Positions 8,456 to 17,384 of a DNA stretch of 46,804 nucleotides are shown here, one piece after another (position 1 is the first letter of the stretch; each line of letters opens with the position of its first letter). The stretch is from Thermoflexia bacterium (GTDB lineage Bacteria > Chloroflexota > Anaerolineae > B4-G1). The notes beneath the pieces are model-generated. The model was not told the origin of the DNA and did not search any database. It saw only the letters and a list, made by a program, of their open reading frames with translations. The position numbers and the translations under genes were made by a program. The stretch is from positions 1 through 46,804 of the forward strand of contig DUEK01000017.1 of NCBI GenBank assembly GCA_011192155.1, in the 5' to 3' direction.

Positions 8456-9598
8456 ATGACCCTCCACAAAAATGATACTTACAACGGATTCGAGCAAGGC
8501 CCCATACGGCCACCCAGTGAGGCATACAGCCTCCTCCTGCGCCTGACCAGAAATTGCCCCTGGAATCATTGCGCCTTTTGCCCTGTGTACAAGGGGACGC
8601 GCTTCTCTGTCCGTCCGGTGGCCCACGTCAAGAGAGACATAGATGCGGTCCACAGATACGTAGAAATGGTACGGCAGAAGGCGGATGCAACTGGTCGCAT
8701 ACAACAAGTCAAAGGCATCGAAGCGGACGATCTGCCGGCCTCGCGCGCGGCCTTCAACTGGCTGACCTACGGAGCAACATCCGTTTTCTTGCAGGATGCC
8801 AACAGCCTCATAATGGCGCCCCCCGATCTGGTGAAAATCCTGACGCACCTCAAGACGCGCTTTCCCTGGGTAGAGAGGGTAACGTCGTACGCGCGCTCGC
8901 ACACGGTTGCCCGGATGAAAGATGACGATCTGAAGAGTATCGGAGAGGCCGGTCTGAACAGGATCCACATCGGCCTCGAATCCGGCTGCGACGAGGTGCT
9001 CAAAATGGTCAAAAAGGGTGTGACGCGCGAGAGACAGATACAGGCAGGGCGCAGGGTAAAAAAGGCCGGAATTGAGCTTTCCGAGTATTACATGCCGGGG
9101 CTGGGAGGAAGAGCGCTCTCTGCAGAACACGCCCGGCAAACGGCTAGTGCACTGAACCAGATAAACCCGGATTTCATACGACTGAGAACCCTAGCAATTC
9201 CTAACCGGGCGCCGCTGTCCGAGGATTATCAGGCGGGCCGGTTTGAAAAATGTACGGACGTAATGGCGGCGGAAGAGATTCTGACGTTCATCAAGGCCCT
9301 GGATGGAATCACCAGCGTCGTCAAGAGCGATCACGTGCTGAACCTGTTTGGCGATCTCGAAGGCACTCTCCCGCATGATAAAGAGCGTATGCTGGCCATC
9401 CCGCGCGCCTTTCTGGCACTGGAACCAAAACGCCAACGGTTGTACCAGGTGGGGAGAAGGCTGGGGATATTCTCCAGTCTGAGCGATATGGAGGATCCCC
9501 ACCGGCTGGCAGACGCCGAGCGAGCCTATCGGCAACTGGGCGTCACCCCGGATAACGCGGACGAGATAGTGAATGAATTGATGAAGCGGTTTATCTAG
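8456..9598 (+). CDS. Radical SAM protein with a CX4CX2C cluster motif
   Basis: Radical S-adenosylmethionine enzyme of 380 residues. The iron-sulphur motif is NCPWNHCAFCPVYKG, with four residues between the first two cysteines instead of the usual three. Further family marks: FLQDANSLIM on strand 3, GLNRIHIGLESGCDEVLKMVKKG with the SAM-ribose glutamate, and YYMPGLGG. The reaction is unknown. No ribosome site precedes ATG 8456; TGC-TAAACT (8440-8448) ends 7 bases before it, so the mRNA may be leaderless. The PLP enzyme gene starts 16 bases downstream with a strong ribosome site, suggesting one operon of three genes. Confidence 0.8.
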   Translation: MTLHKNDTYNGFEQGPIRPPSEAYSLLLRLTRNCPWNHCAFCPVYKGTRFSVRPVAHVKRDIDAVHRYVEMVRQKADATGRIQQVKGIEADDLPASRAAFNWLTYGATSVFLQDANSLIMAPPDLVKILTHLKTRFPWVERVTSYARSHTVARMKDDDLKSIGEAGLNRIHIGLESGCDEVLKMVKKGVTRERQIQAGRRVKKAGIELSEYYMPGLGGRALSAEHARQTASALNQINPDFIRLRTLAIPNRAPLSEDYQAGRFEKCTDVMAAEEILTFIKALDGITSVVKSDHVLNLFGDLEGTLPHDKERMLAIPRAFLALEPKRQRLYQVGRRLGIFSSLSDMEDPHRLADAERAYRQLGVTPDNADEIVNELMKRFI

Positions 9599-9614
9599 CA
9601 AAAGGAGCCCAAGG

Positions 9615-11060
9615 ATGACACTCGCGCTGCCTCCCAAGAGAACGCCCGCCGAAAACGTCCTCGCCACGATGCGGCAGGCCCGCGCGCGCGACGCCAAATG
9701 GCGGGAAGGAAAAACGTGGAGCCTGGTCTATCGCGCCGGCGACGACGTGACCGAGTTGCTCAAAGAAGCCTACACCATGTTCTTTTCTGAGAACGGGCTG
9801 AACCCCACCGCTTTCCCCAGCCTGAAAAAGTTCGAGGCGGAAGTGGCGGCGATGACGGCCAGCCTACTCGGCGGCGACGAAGAGACCGTGGGCAATATGA
9901 CGTCCGGCGGGACAGAAAGCCTCCTGATGGCGGTCAAGACCGCCCGCGATTGGGGCCGCGCCGTCAAGTCCATTGCCGCGCCAGAGATGATCCTGCCCGC
10001 CAGCGCCCATCCGGCCTTTGAGAAAGCGGCCCATTACTTTTCCGTCAAAGCGATCCATATCCCGGTCGGGCCGGATTTCCGGGCCGACGTCGCTGCCGCC
10101 CAGGACGCTATCACGCCCAACACCGTTCTGATGGTCGGCTCTGCGCCTTCTTACCCGCAGGGCGTGGTAGACCCCATCGTCGAGCTGGCCCGCATCGCCC
10201 AGGAACACGACGTCCTCTTCCACACGGATGCCTGCGTGGGCGGCTTTATGCTGCCATTTGCGCGCAAGCTGGGGTACAGCGTGCCGGATTTCGATCTCAG
10301 CGTGCCCGGCGTCACCTCGATCTCGGTGGACTTGCACAAATACGCCTACGCCGCCAAAGGAGCCTCCGTCATCCTGTACAAGAACGGCCCCCTGCGCCGC
10401 CACCAATTTTTTGTGCATACCGACTGGGCCGGCGGCATCTATGCCTCGCCGACGATGGCGGGAACCAAGCCCGGCGGCCCAATAGCGGCTGCCTGGGCCA
10501 TCATGAACTATCTGGGCGAAGAGGGCTACCTGGACATTGCGGCTATCGTCATGAAAACAACCGTCAAACTCCGAGAGGGAATTGACAGTATCGAAGGAAT
10601 CAAAATCCTGGGCAACCCGGCGATGAGCGTACTATCCATCGGCTCCGACGCGCTAAACGTCTATGAAATCGCCGACGAGTTGGCGCTGCGTGGTTGGCAT
10701 CTGGACCGGCAGCAATTCCCGCCCAGCCTGCACCTCACCGTGACCCACGCTCACGCCCAAGTCGCCGACCAATTCCTCAACGATTTGAGATGGGCGACAG
10801 CTAGAGCAAAGCGCTTTAGCTTGAACAAATTGGCAAATTCCCTCAAGCTGGGCCTCGTCCAACTGGCGGCCAAACTCTTGCCGGTCAATCTGATGAGCAA
10901 GTTGACCGCCCGCTCCTCTTCGATGACGGGGATCAAGGGAGCCGACCTGCCCCAGCGCTCGGCCGCGATGTACGGCATGATGGCCTCCCTGCCCAATCGC
11001 GGCGACCTGAACGAACTCGTCCTGGACGTGCTGGATAATCTGACCCGCCTGGAAGAATAG
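9615..11060 (+). CDS. PLP-dependent lyase/decarboxylase, sphingosine-1-phosphate-lyase-like
   Basis: Group II decarboxylase-fold enzyme of 481 residues. PLP-site marks: NMTSGGTESLLMAVKTARD (phosphate cup), FHTDACVGGF (Asp on the pyridine nitrogen), and SVDLHKYAYAAKG with the Schiff-base lysine near residue 242. N-terminal GLNPTAFPSLKKFEAEV and the downstream HTDWAGGIYASPTMAGTKPGG are typical of bacterial sphingosine-1-phosphate lyases, which cleave phosphorylated long-chain bases to an aldehyde and phosphoethanolamine. The substrate here is not proven; an amino-acid decarboxylase role is the alternative. Ribosome site AAAGGAG. Followed after 11 bases by a TSUP exporter. Confidence 0.8.
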   Translation: MTLALPPKRTPAENVLATMRQARARDAKWREGKTWSLVYRAGDDVTELLKEAYTMFFSENGLNPTAFPSLKKFEAEVAAMTASLLGGDEETVGNMTSGGTESLLMAVKTARDWGRAVKSIAAPEMILPASAHPAFEKAAHYFSVKAIHIPVGPDFRADVAAAQDAITPNTVLMVGSAPSYPQGVVDPIVELARIAQEHDVLFHTDACVGGFMLPFARKLGYSVPDFDLSVPGVTSISVDLHKYAYAAKGASVILYKNGPLRRHQFFVHTDWAGGIYASPTMAGTKPGGPIAAAWAIMNYLGEEGYLDIAAIVMKTTVKLREGIDSIEGIKILGNPAMSVLSIGSDALNVYEIADELALRGWHLDRQQFPPSLHLTVTHAHAQVADQFLNDLRWATARAKRFSLNKLANSLKLGLVQLAAKLLPVNLMSKLTARSSSMTGIKGADLPQRSAAMYGMMASLPNRGDLNELVLDVLDNLTRLEE

Positions 11061-11071
11061 GCACGCAAGAT

Positions 11072-11800
11072 ATGACGACCGCACTGTTGATCGCCGCCGT
11101 CGTCTTTTGCGCCGCGCTCGCGCAGACCTTGTCGGGTTTTGGTTTCGCCCTGATACTGATGCCTATCGCGACTTTATGGTTGGGCCTGCGCACGGCCGCG
11201 CCCCTGGTCGCTCTCACGGCTCTGACCGCGTACACACTGAATCTCATCCGCTACCGCCAGGCGGTGGACGTCCGCGAGGTGTTGCGTCTGGGCGCGGCAT
11301 CCGCGCTCGGCATACCGGCCGGCCTGTGGGCGCTCGCCAACGTGGACGAATCCATCATCAGACCGCTGCTGGGACTGGTTTTGATCGCTTACGCCGTCTA
11401 CAGATTGATACGTCCGGCGGGGGCGCGCGCCTGTTCCCCGCGCTGGGTCTATCTCGCCGGCTTTGTCGCCGGCTGTCTGGGCGGGGCTTACAACACGCCC
11501 GGCCCTCCGGTAATCCTCTACGGCTCGCTCCGGCGGTGGCCCAGGCAAAAGTTCCGGGCCGTGTTGCAGACTTTTTTCTTTTTCAACGGCGCGCTGGTCG
11601 TCGCTTCGCATTACGCGGCCCATCGCCTGACGCCGGCAGTACTGACGTTTTACGCCTACGCCGCGCCCGCGCTTCTTTTGGGCATACTGGCCGGTTCCCG
11701 CATAGATAGCAGGCTGAACCACGACCGCTTTCGCGCCATCGTCACGGCAATGATCCTGCTGCTGGGACTCTCGCTCGCGCTTGGCTTGGGGAAGCGTTGA
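11072..11800 (+). CDS. TSUP-family (TauE/SafE) membrane exporter
   Basis: Integral membrane protein of 242 residues with about 7-8 hydrophobic helices. The family motif LAQTLSGFGFALILMP at 13-28 and its repeat FVAGCLGGAYNTPGPPVILY at 130-150 are clear. TSUP proteins export sulfite, sulfoacetate or related organic anions. It starts 11 bases after the PLP enzyme without its own ribosome site, so translation is probably coupled. The pairing with a lyase may mean export of a reaction product, but the cargo cannot be read from the sequence. Confidence 0.85.
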   Translation: MTTALLIAAVVFCAALAQTLSGFGFALILMPIATLWLGLRTAAPLVALTALTAYTLNLIRYRQAVDVREVLRLGAASALGIPAGLWALANVDESIIRPLLGLVLIAYAVYRLIRPAGARACSPRWVYLAGFVAGCLGGAYNTPGPPVILYGSLRRWPRQKFRAVLQTFFFFNGALVVASHYAAHRLTPAVLTFYAYAAPALLLGILAGSRIDSRLNHDRFRAIVTAMILLLGLSLALGLGKR

Positions 11801-11808
11801 GGCGAACT

Positions 11809-12161
11809 TTTGCTACCGGACACTTGCCAAGTTTATGATTACAGAGATTCACAGAGAATTCACCGAGACGCGCAGAGGTTTTTTGAGAATCTATCAGTGG
11901 GTACTGGTTCAGTCAAATGGGATTATGACGTAGCCGCGGATTCCATAGCGCGAAAGCTGCTGCACGGAATGGAATCTGCGGCTACAATTCTATTTTCGAG
12001 TCCAAATCAGGGCATCCCATCCAACTGAACCAGTGCCATCAGTGTGAAGCGGCACTTTTATCAAATTGTCTAATTTTCAATGTCCCAGTGAATCTCTGTG
12101 CCTTCTCTGTGCTCTCTGTGTAACTGTTTTTGACATTCCTGAAAAAGTATCCGGTAGCAAA
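11809..12161. mobile_element. Nested non-coding inverted-repeat element (353 bp)
   Basis: Outer inverted repeats TTTGCTACCGGACACTT (11809-11825) and AAGTATCCGGTAGCAAA (12145-12161) match at 16 of 17. Inside are CACAGAGA-type words on the left (11841-11877) and their complement on the right (12089-12121). The centre carries a second complete element (11900-12037). There is no coding capacity. The left outer end shares GCTACCSGACACTT with the element at 38167. No clear target duplication is seen for the outer shell. It fills nearly all the space between the exporter stop and the next start codon. Confidence 0.7.
11900..12037. mobile_element. Inner miniature element (138 bp) with 7-bp target duplication
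   Basis: Terminal repeats GGTACTGGTTCAGT (11900-11913) and ACTGAACCAGTGCC (12024-12037) match at 13 of 14 and are flanked by ATCAGTG on both sides (11893-11899, 12038-12044). Inside, GTAGCCGCGGATTCCAT (11930-11946) pairs with ATGGAATCTGCGGCTAC (11969-11985). The GTAGCCGCG core recurs in the element at 43672-43793. Confidence 0.65.
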
Positions 12162-12169
12162 GGTAAATT

Positions 12170-13384
12170 ATGAGGACGATGATCTTGCAAGTCTCCGTTC
12201 CCAGAATACTGCTCACACGGCTGCTGGGACGTATCTCCCCCGCCGCCTACTTTGCGCCCACCTCGCCCCTGCGCCTGCTCGACCTGCCCGACCCGCCGCT
12301 GCCCGCGCCCGATTGGGTGCGCGTGCGCAACCGGCTGTGCGGCATCTGCGGCAGCGATCTGCACCAGCTCTTTGTGGATGCCAGCCTGGACGTAGCGCCC
12401 GTCGCGCTGCCCTCCCACCAGCGCATCTACCTGGGCCACGAGATGGTGGGCCGGGTGGTGGAGGCCGGCGCGGGTGTCCGGGATTTCAAGATTGGAGATC
12501 GGGTGGTGCGTTGGGGGCGGGCCGATGATTGCGTGGCGCGGGGCCGCGCGGAACTCTGCCCCGCCTGCGCGCGCGGTCACCGGGTGCTGTGCGAGCACGC
12601 CTCCGATCCACGGGAGCATCACCCCACCGGCGGCGGCTTTGGCGATAGCTTTATCACCCCGGCCAACACGCTGCTGCCCGTCCCGGACGATCTGAGCGAC
12701 GAGCAGGCGATTTTGGTCGAACCGGCGGCGGTCGCCATCCACGCCGCCTATCGCCGCCCGGCGGAAGCAGGGGAGCGGGTACTGGTGCTGGGGTGTGGCG
12801 CGATTGGCTTTTTGCTGATACAATCTATCCACGCCTTGCAGCCCGCCTGTGAGATCACGGCCGTCGCCCAGTTCCCCTGGCAGGCCGACCTGGCCCTAGA
12901 GTACGGCGCGCAACACGTCTTTTTGGCGAGCGACGATGGCTTTGCCGAGACGGCCCGCCTGACCGGGGCAAAGTTGTACGAAGGCCGGGCCGGCAATCGC
13001 ATGCTGTTGGGCGGCTTTGACCTGATCTTTGACGTGGTCGGCATAGAGAGCACGCTGAACGACGCACTGCGCTGGACGCGGGCCGGGGGCGCGGTCGTGC
13101 TGGTGGGCGTCAACCTGCATCCGATGCGGCTGGACGTGACGCCGGTCTGGTACCAGGAGGTAGACCTGATCGGCGCGGTGGGACACGACGTGGTGACGTG
13201 GGAGGGAGAAACCCTCTCCACCTTTGAGCTGGCGATGCGCTGGATGCAGGCGGGGAAACTGAATTGCGGCAAGCTGCTCACCCATCGTTTCCCTTTGGAG
13301 GACTATCGAGAAGCGTTTCTCACGGCGATAGATAAACGGGACAGTCGTTCGATCAAAGTGGCTTTTAACCTGTTGGAGAGGTAG
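12170..13384 (+). CDS. Zinc-dependent medium-chain dehydrogenase/reductase (alcohol/threonine dehydrogenase type)
   Basis: NAD(P)-dependent alcohol or polyol oxidation. GroES-like catalytic domain with RNRLCGICGSDLHQ (catalytic zinc Cys near 60) and IYLGHEMVG (zinc His, Glu); a modified structural-zinc loop CVARGRAELCPACARGHRVLCE at about 122-143; Rossmann domain with VLVLGCGAIGFLL. Length 404 is slightly above the family norm because of an extended N-terminus; ATG 12179, three codons on, is an equally good start, and neither has a ribosome site. It opens the same-strand run that reaches 21443. The upstream miniature element ends 8 bases before the start codon. Confidence 0.8.
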   Translation: MRTMILQVSVPRILLTRLLGRISPAAYFAPTSPLRLLDLPDPPLPAPDWVRVRNRLCGICGSDLHQLFVDASLDVAPVALPSHQRIYLGHEMVGRVVEAGAGVRDFKIGDRVVRWGRADDCVARGRAELCPACARGHRVLCEHASDPREHHPTGGGFGDSFITPANTLLPVPDDLSDEQAILVEPAAVAIHAAYRRPAEAGERVLVLGCGAIGFLLIQSIHALQPACEITAVAQFPWQADLALEYGAQHVFLASDDGFAETARLTGAKLYEGRAGNRMLLGGFDLIFDVVGIESTLNDALRWTRAGGAVVLVGVNLHPMRLDVTPVWYQEVDLIGAVGHDVVTWEGETLSTFELAMRWMQAGKLNCGKLLTHRFPLEDYREAFLTAIDKRDSRSIKVAFNLLER

Positions 13385-13407
13385 GACAAGATGGCATCTT
13401 GCCCTAC
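13381..13407. repeat. Palindrome overlapping the dehydrogenase stop codon
   Basis: GTAGGACAAGAT and ATCTTGCCCTAC form a 27-bp imperfect palindrome (one mismatched pair, short GGC centre) that contains the TAG stop at 13382-13384. It is one of several REP-like palindromes at gene ends in this run. Confidence 0.6.
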
Positions 13408-13428
13408 AAACACAAAGGAGGGGACCAA

Positions 13429-14763
13429 ATGACAATCGCAACACCTAAACCAATCGCTACCCGGCGCGAGCGCTGGGCCTGGTACTTGTACGACTTTGGC
13501 AACTCGGCTTATGCCGCCGTCGTCCTGCTGGCGGTCTATTCCGCCTACTTTCAGGGCAAGGTAACCGGCGGGGCAGAAGGCTCGCGACTATGGGGGCTGG
13601 CCGTGGGCATCGCTATGCTGGTGGTGGCTGTCACTTCGCCCGTCCTGGGCGCTATCGCTGATTTTTCCGGGGCCAAAAAACGCTTTCTTTTGTTCTATAC
13701 GATCATGTCTGCCCTGTTCACTGCCGGCCTCTTTTTCGCCACACCGGGCAGTGTGTTGATCGGCATGGGATTCTTTATCCTAGCCGAGATCGGGTATCGC
13801 AGCGCTCAGGTTTTCTACAACGGGCTGCTGCCCGAGATCGCCACACCGGAGGAGATGGGGCGCGTCTCTGGATACGGCTGGGCCATCGGCACGGCGGGTG
13901 GGATCATCTGTCTGGTCTTGATTTTGCCGCTGATTATGTTTCTGGGCGACACCTTTGCTGACGACACGTTCATCGTCCGGTTGTCGTTGGTAATTACGGC
14001 CATCTTTTGGGCCATCTCGGCGCTACCGATTTTTTTCTGGCTGCCCGAACGCGCACGGCCACATCAACTGCCCCAGGGAGAAAACTATTTGAGCGTCGCC
14101 TTCAAGCAATTGGGTAATACAGTGCGGAAAGCAGGTCATTTCAAGGAATTCGTCAAGTACATGCTCGCTTTCCTGATCTATAACGACGGCGTGATAATGG
14201 CGCTGGATTTTGCCGCCATCATCGGCGCGGTGCTGTTTGGCCTGGACCAGCAAGGACTGATCATCTTTGTCATCCTGGTGCAGGCGACCAACGTCGCCGG
14301 AGCTTATATCTTTGGTTTGTTGGTGGATCGCATTGGCGGCAAACGGACCCTGGTGCTCTCGATCTTGATGATGGTCGGGGTCGTGATCTGGCTGTACTTT
14401 AACCAAACCAAGACTGGTTTCTTCATCATCGGCGCATTTGCCGGGTTCGCTATGGCGGGCGTCCAATCGGTCAGCCGGACGATGGTAGCGATGTTCAGCC
14501 CGCCGGGGCAGAGCGCCGAGTTCTATGGCTTTTTCTCCATGACCGGGCGCACATCATCCTTCATCGGCCCGGCGGTCTATGGCTGGGTGGCGGCGGAGGC
14601 CGCGTTGTGGTACCAGACGCATGGACAAACGATGGCACTGGCGGAGCAATCAGGGCAGCGACTGGCGATTCTCTCGATTGGCGCTTTCCTGCTGCTCGGC
14701 CTGGCCTTGCTGGGCTTGGTCAACGAGAGCAAGGCCAGGGAAGCGGCAACGCAAAAGAGCTAG
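13429..14763 (+). CDS. UMF1-family MFS transporter
   Basis: Twelve-helix major facilitator of 445 residues. ATG 13429 is chosen because of AAAGGAGGGG at 13414-13423 and the normal start MTIATPKPIATRRERWAWYLYDFGNSAYA; the motif YDFGNSAYA near residue 20 is the UMF1/Atg22-type signature. Later marks include GAIADFSGAKKRFL after helix 2 and GLLVDRIGGKRTLVLS after helix 8. The UMF1 family is poorly characterised; some members are assigned to amino-acid or peptide efflux. The MBL gene begins 5 bases after its stop, so co-transcription is likely. Confidence 0.85.
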   Translation: MTIATPKPIATRRERWAWYLYDFGNSAYAAVVLLAVYSAYFQGKVTGGAEGSRLWGLAVGIAMLVVAVTSPVLGAIADFSGAKKRFLLFYTIMSALFTAGLFFATPGSVLIGMGFFILAEIGYRSAQVFYNGLLPEIATPEEMGRVSGYGWAIGTAGGIICLVLILPLIMFLGDTFADDTFIVRLSLVITAIFWAISALPIFFWLPERARPHQLPQGENYLSVAFKQLGNTVRKAGHFKEFVKYMLAFLIYNDGVIMALDFAAIIGAVLFGLDQQGLIIFVILVQATNVAGAYIFGLLVDRIGGKRTLVLSILMMVGVVIWLYFNQTKTGFFIIGAFAGFAMAGVQSVSRTMVAMFSPPGQSAEFYGFFSMTGRTSSFIGPAVYGWVAAEAALWYQTHGQTMALAEQSGQRLAILSIGAFLLLGLALLGLVNESKAREAATQKS

Positions 14764-14768
14764 GGTCC

Positions 14769-15614
14769 GTGCTCAAAATCACAACCTACGATGACATCAC
14801 CCGCTTCGACCTGGCTCGCACGCTCGCCGGACGGGGGCGCTATTGGACCACCGCCTACCTGGTGGACAGCCTGATGGTGGATACCGGCTGCGCCTTTAGC
14901 GCGCCGGAGCTGATGGACGCGCTGGCAGAGGCTCCCCTCACCACCATCGTCAACACCCACACCCACGAGGACCACATCGGCGGCAATGGCCCCCTGCAAC
15001 GGGAGCGCGAGAGGCTGGTGATTCGCGCCCACCCGCTGGCCCTGCCCATCCTGGCCGACCCGCGCAACCGGCAGCCGCTGCACCCCTACCGCCGCGTTAT
15101 GTGGGGCTGGCCTGAGCCATCACAAGCGCAACCCGTCTCCGATGGCGAGATGATCGAGACCGACCACTGCCGCTTCCGGGTGATCTACACCCCCGGCCAC
15201 AGTCCTGACCACGTCTGCCTGTACGAACCCGACCGGGGCTGGCTCTTTACCGGCGACCTGTTCGTGGGCGGGCGCGACCGCGCGCTGCGCGCCGGGTACG
15301 ATATATGGGGCATCATCTCATCGCTCAAGCGCATCGCCGCGCTGCCGGCGACCACGCTCTTCCCCGGCAGCGCCCGCGTGCGCCGCGACCCAGCCACGGA
15401 ACTGGCGGCCAAAATCGCCTACCTGGAAGAACTGGGCGAGCGGGTGTTAGCGCTCCACCGGCAGGGGCGGAGCGTGAGAGGCATCATCCGCGCGCTGCTC
15501 GGCGGCCCGATGCTGATCGAGTTCATCACCCTGGGCCACTTTTCACGGCGACGATTGGTCCTTTCCTACCTGGGAGCGAACGACGAAGCAGCCAGCTCCC
15601 CAAATCACGTTTGA
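14769..15614 (+). CDS. Metallo-beta-lactamase-fold hydrolase
   Basis: Two-metal hydrolase of 281 residues. GTG 14769 follows AGGG and lies 5 bases after the transporter stop; longer readings run back through the transporter. The metal-binding motif is NTHTHEDHIGGN (H64, H66, D68, H69), followed by YTPGHSPDHVCLY (third-ligand His) and LFTGDLFVGGRD (bridging Asp). The C-terminal helical tail (about 215-270, GERVLALHRQGRSVRGIIR) resembles the LACTB2-like/glyoxalase group. The substrate is probably a thioester or small ester, unknown. Another TPP-enzyme-led set follows after 38 bases. Confidence 0.85.
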   Translation: MLKITTYDDITRFDLARTLAGRGRYWTTAYLVDSLMVDTGCAFSAPELMDALAEAPLTTIVNTHTHEDHIGGNGPLQRERERLVIRAHPLALPILADPRNRQPLHPYRRVMWGWPEPSQAQPVSDGEMIETDHCRFRVIYTPGHSPDHVCLYEPDRGWLFTGDLFVGGRDRALRAGYDIWGIISSLKRIAALPATTLFPGSARVRRDPATELAAKIAYLEELGERVLALHRQGRSVRGIIRALLGGPMLIEFITLGHFSRRRLVLSYLGANDEAASSPNHV

Positions 15615-15652
15615 CGTTTCACAAACCACATTTCATAAGGAGGCAAAACCCA

Positions 15653-17374
15653 ATGACAGAAATCACCGGCGGCGAGCTATTGCTCAAATGTCTGAAGGAA
15701 GAAGGCGTCAGTGTTATGTTCGGCATCCTGGACGGAAGCTTCAACCCGTTCCTGGCCAAACTGCACAAGTACGACATCCGCTTCGTCAACGCGCGTCACG
15801 AGACGGCGGCGGCGAACATGGCCGAGGCATGGGCCAGAATCCGAGGCGAACCGGCCGTCGTCATCGGCGGCATTGGGCCAGGCGCGGCCAATATGGTATC
15901 CGGCATCGTCACCGCCTACGCCGAGGGCAGCCCTGTGATCGCCCTCAGCGGCCAGCGGCGGCGCAACATCATCTACCCCAACCGGGGCGGCGCGTTCCAG
16001 AACGTGGACCTCTTGGGCCTGTACGGCCCGGTGACCAAGTGGAGCGCGGGTGTCCGCGAGTGGCGTCGCTTGCCGGAGCTGATCCGCCGCGCTTACCGCG
16101 AGGCGACCAGCGGCCGGCCCGGCCCCGTCTATCTCGAGATTCCGGAGGACGTGATGCGCTCCAGCGGCGACCCGGAGACGGTGAACGTCTGGTCGCCGTC
16201 GCAGTACCGCGCGTGCAAGCCGGGGCCGGGCGATCCGGCCCTCATCGCCCAGGCGGCCGACCTGCTGGCGCGGGCGGAGCGGCCCTTCCTGCACGCCGGC
16301 GCGGGCGTCTCCTGGGCCGCTGCCTGGGACGAGTTCGTCGCCCTGGCCGATCACCTGGCGGCCGGAATCTCCACCAGCCTGGGCGCGCGCGGCGTCGTGC
16401 CAGAAGACCACGCCCGCTACTTTCACCCCCTGGACCCCGCGATGCAGGCCGCCCGCGCGGAGGCGGACGTGGTGCTGGTGGTAGGCGGGCGCGTGGGCGA
16501 GCTGGATAACTGGGGCCGCGCGCCCTCCTGGGGCGACCCCGCCCATCAGCGGGTTATTCACATTGATGCAGACCCGGCCTCCATCGGCCTGAATCGTCCC
16601 GTTGACGTGGGGCTGCTGGCCGACGCGCGCGCCGCGTTGGAATCTCTGCTGGCGGCGGTGCAGGAGCGCGTCGCACCCCGCGAGGAGCACGCCGGTTTCG
16701 AGCGTTACCGCGAACTGTCCCAGGCGCGGCAGGCGCAGCTCGAACAAGCGCTGCAAGAGAGCGGGGGCCAGGTCAACCCTGGCCGGGCGGTGCGGGAGGT
16801 ACGCGACTTTTTCCCGCGCAACGCCATCGCCGTCCAGGACGGGGGCAACACCAGCCTGTGGTGCGCCAGCTTTAACCCCATCCTGGCCCCGCGCAGCTAC
16901 CTCTACACCGCCAAGTTCGGCCACCTGGGGACGGGGCTGCCTTATGCCATCGGAGCCAAGCTGGCCGCGCCGGATAGGCCGGTTTACCTCATCTCCGGCG
17001 ATGGAGCCATCGGCTTTAACATCCAGGAACTAGAGACCGCCCACCGGTACAACGTGTCCATCACCGTGGTGGTGCTCTGCGACCAGGGCTGGGGGATGGA
17101 GCGTCCGTCGCAGGTGTTCGCCCAAGTCGTCGCGCAGGCCGGCGGCATGGTAGAGACGGAACTCTCACCCGACACGCGCTACGACCTGGTCGCCGAAGCG
17201 TTCGGCTGCCACGGCGAAATGGTGGAGGAACTGGATCAACTCCGTCCCGCCCTGGAGCGGGCCGCCGCATCGGGCCAACCGGCCCTGATCCAGGTGATGG
17301 TCAACCCGGAGGTGAACTTTGCGCCGCCGGGATTGCTCGAGTTCAGTTCGATGGTTTACAAGGCGGAGGATTAG
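15653..17374 (+). CDS. Thiamine-diphosphate enzyme, acetolactate-synthase-like
   Basis: TPP-dependent decarboxylase/carboligase of 573 residues. Ribosome site AAGGAGG stands 10 bases before ATG. Pyrimidine-binding domain with the cofactor-activating glutamate E50 in NARHETAAANMAEAWA; central Rossmann domain about 190-320; pyrophosphate-binding domain with SGDGAIGFN around D450. The second magnesium ligand, normally the second Asn of an NN pair 27 residues later, is Asp here (LCDQGWGM, D477). It is not a biosynthetic acetolactate synthase by context: no small subunit follows, but an SDR, a UroD-type protein and a corrinoid protein do. Substrate is likely a 2-oxo acid. Confidence 0.85.
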   Translation: MTEITGGELLLKCLKEEGVSVMFGILDGSFNPFLAKLHKYDIRFVNARHETAAANMAEAWARIRGEPAVVIGGIGPGAANMVSGIVTAYAEGSPVIALSGQRRRNIIYPNRGGAFQNVDLLGLYGPVTKWSAGVREWRRLPELIRRAYREATSGRPGPVYLEIPEDVMRSSGDPETVNVWSPSQYRACKPGPGDPALIAQAADLLARAERPFLHAGAGVSWAAAWDEFVALADHLAAGISTSLGARGVVPEDHARYFHPLDPAMQAARAEADVVLVVGGRVGELDNWGRAPSWGDPAHQRVIHIDADPASIGLNRPVDVGLLADARAALESLLAAVQERVAPREEHAGFERYRELSQARQAQLEQALQESGGQVNPGRAVREVRDFFPRNAIAVQDGGNTSLWCASFNPILAPRSYLYTAKFGHLGTGLPYAIGAKLAAPDRPVYLISGDGAIGFNIQELETAHRYNVSITVVVLCDQGWGMERPSQVFAQVVAQAGGMVETELSPDTRYDLVAEAFGCHGEMVEELDQLRPALERAAASGQPALIQVMVNPEVNFAPPGLLEFSSMVYKAED

Positions 17375-17384
17375 ACGAATCGCC

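Noticed and set aside
7427-9139. Long minus-strand open frame opposite flotillin and the radical SAM gene
   Set aside because: It is a shadow of the GC-rich Glu/Ala coiled-coil codons; its product is Leu/Arg/Gly-rich low complexity with no family marks, and both plus-strand genes are clear.
11809-12161. Target duplication for the outer shell
   Set aside because: Flanking 9-mers match at only about 5 of 9 in the best register, no better than chance.
15677-16924. Minus-strand open frame inside the TPP enzyme gene
   Set aside because: Arg/Ala/Gly-rich shadow of a high-GC gene; the TPP enzyme is unmistakable.
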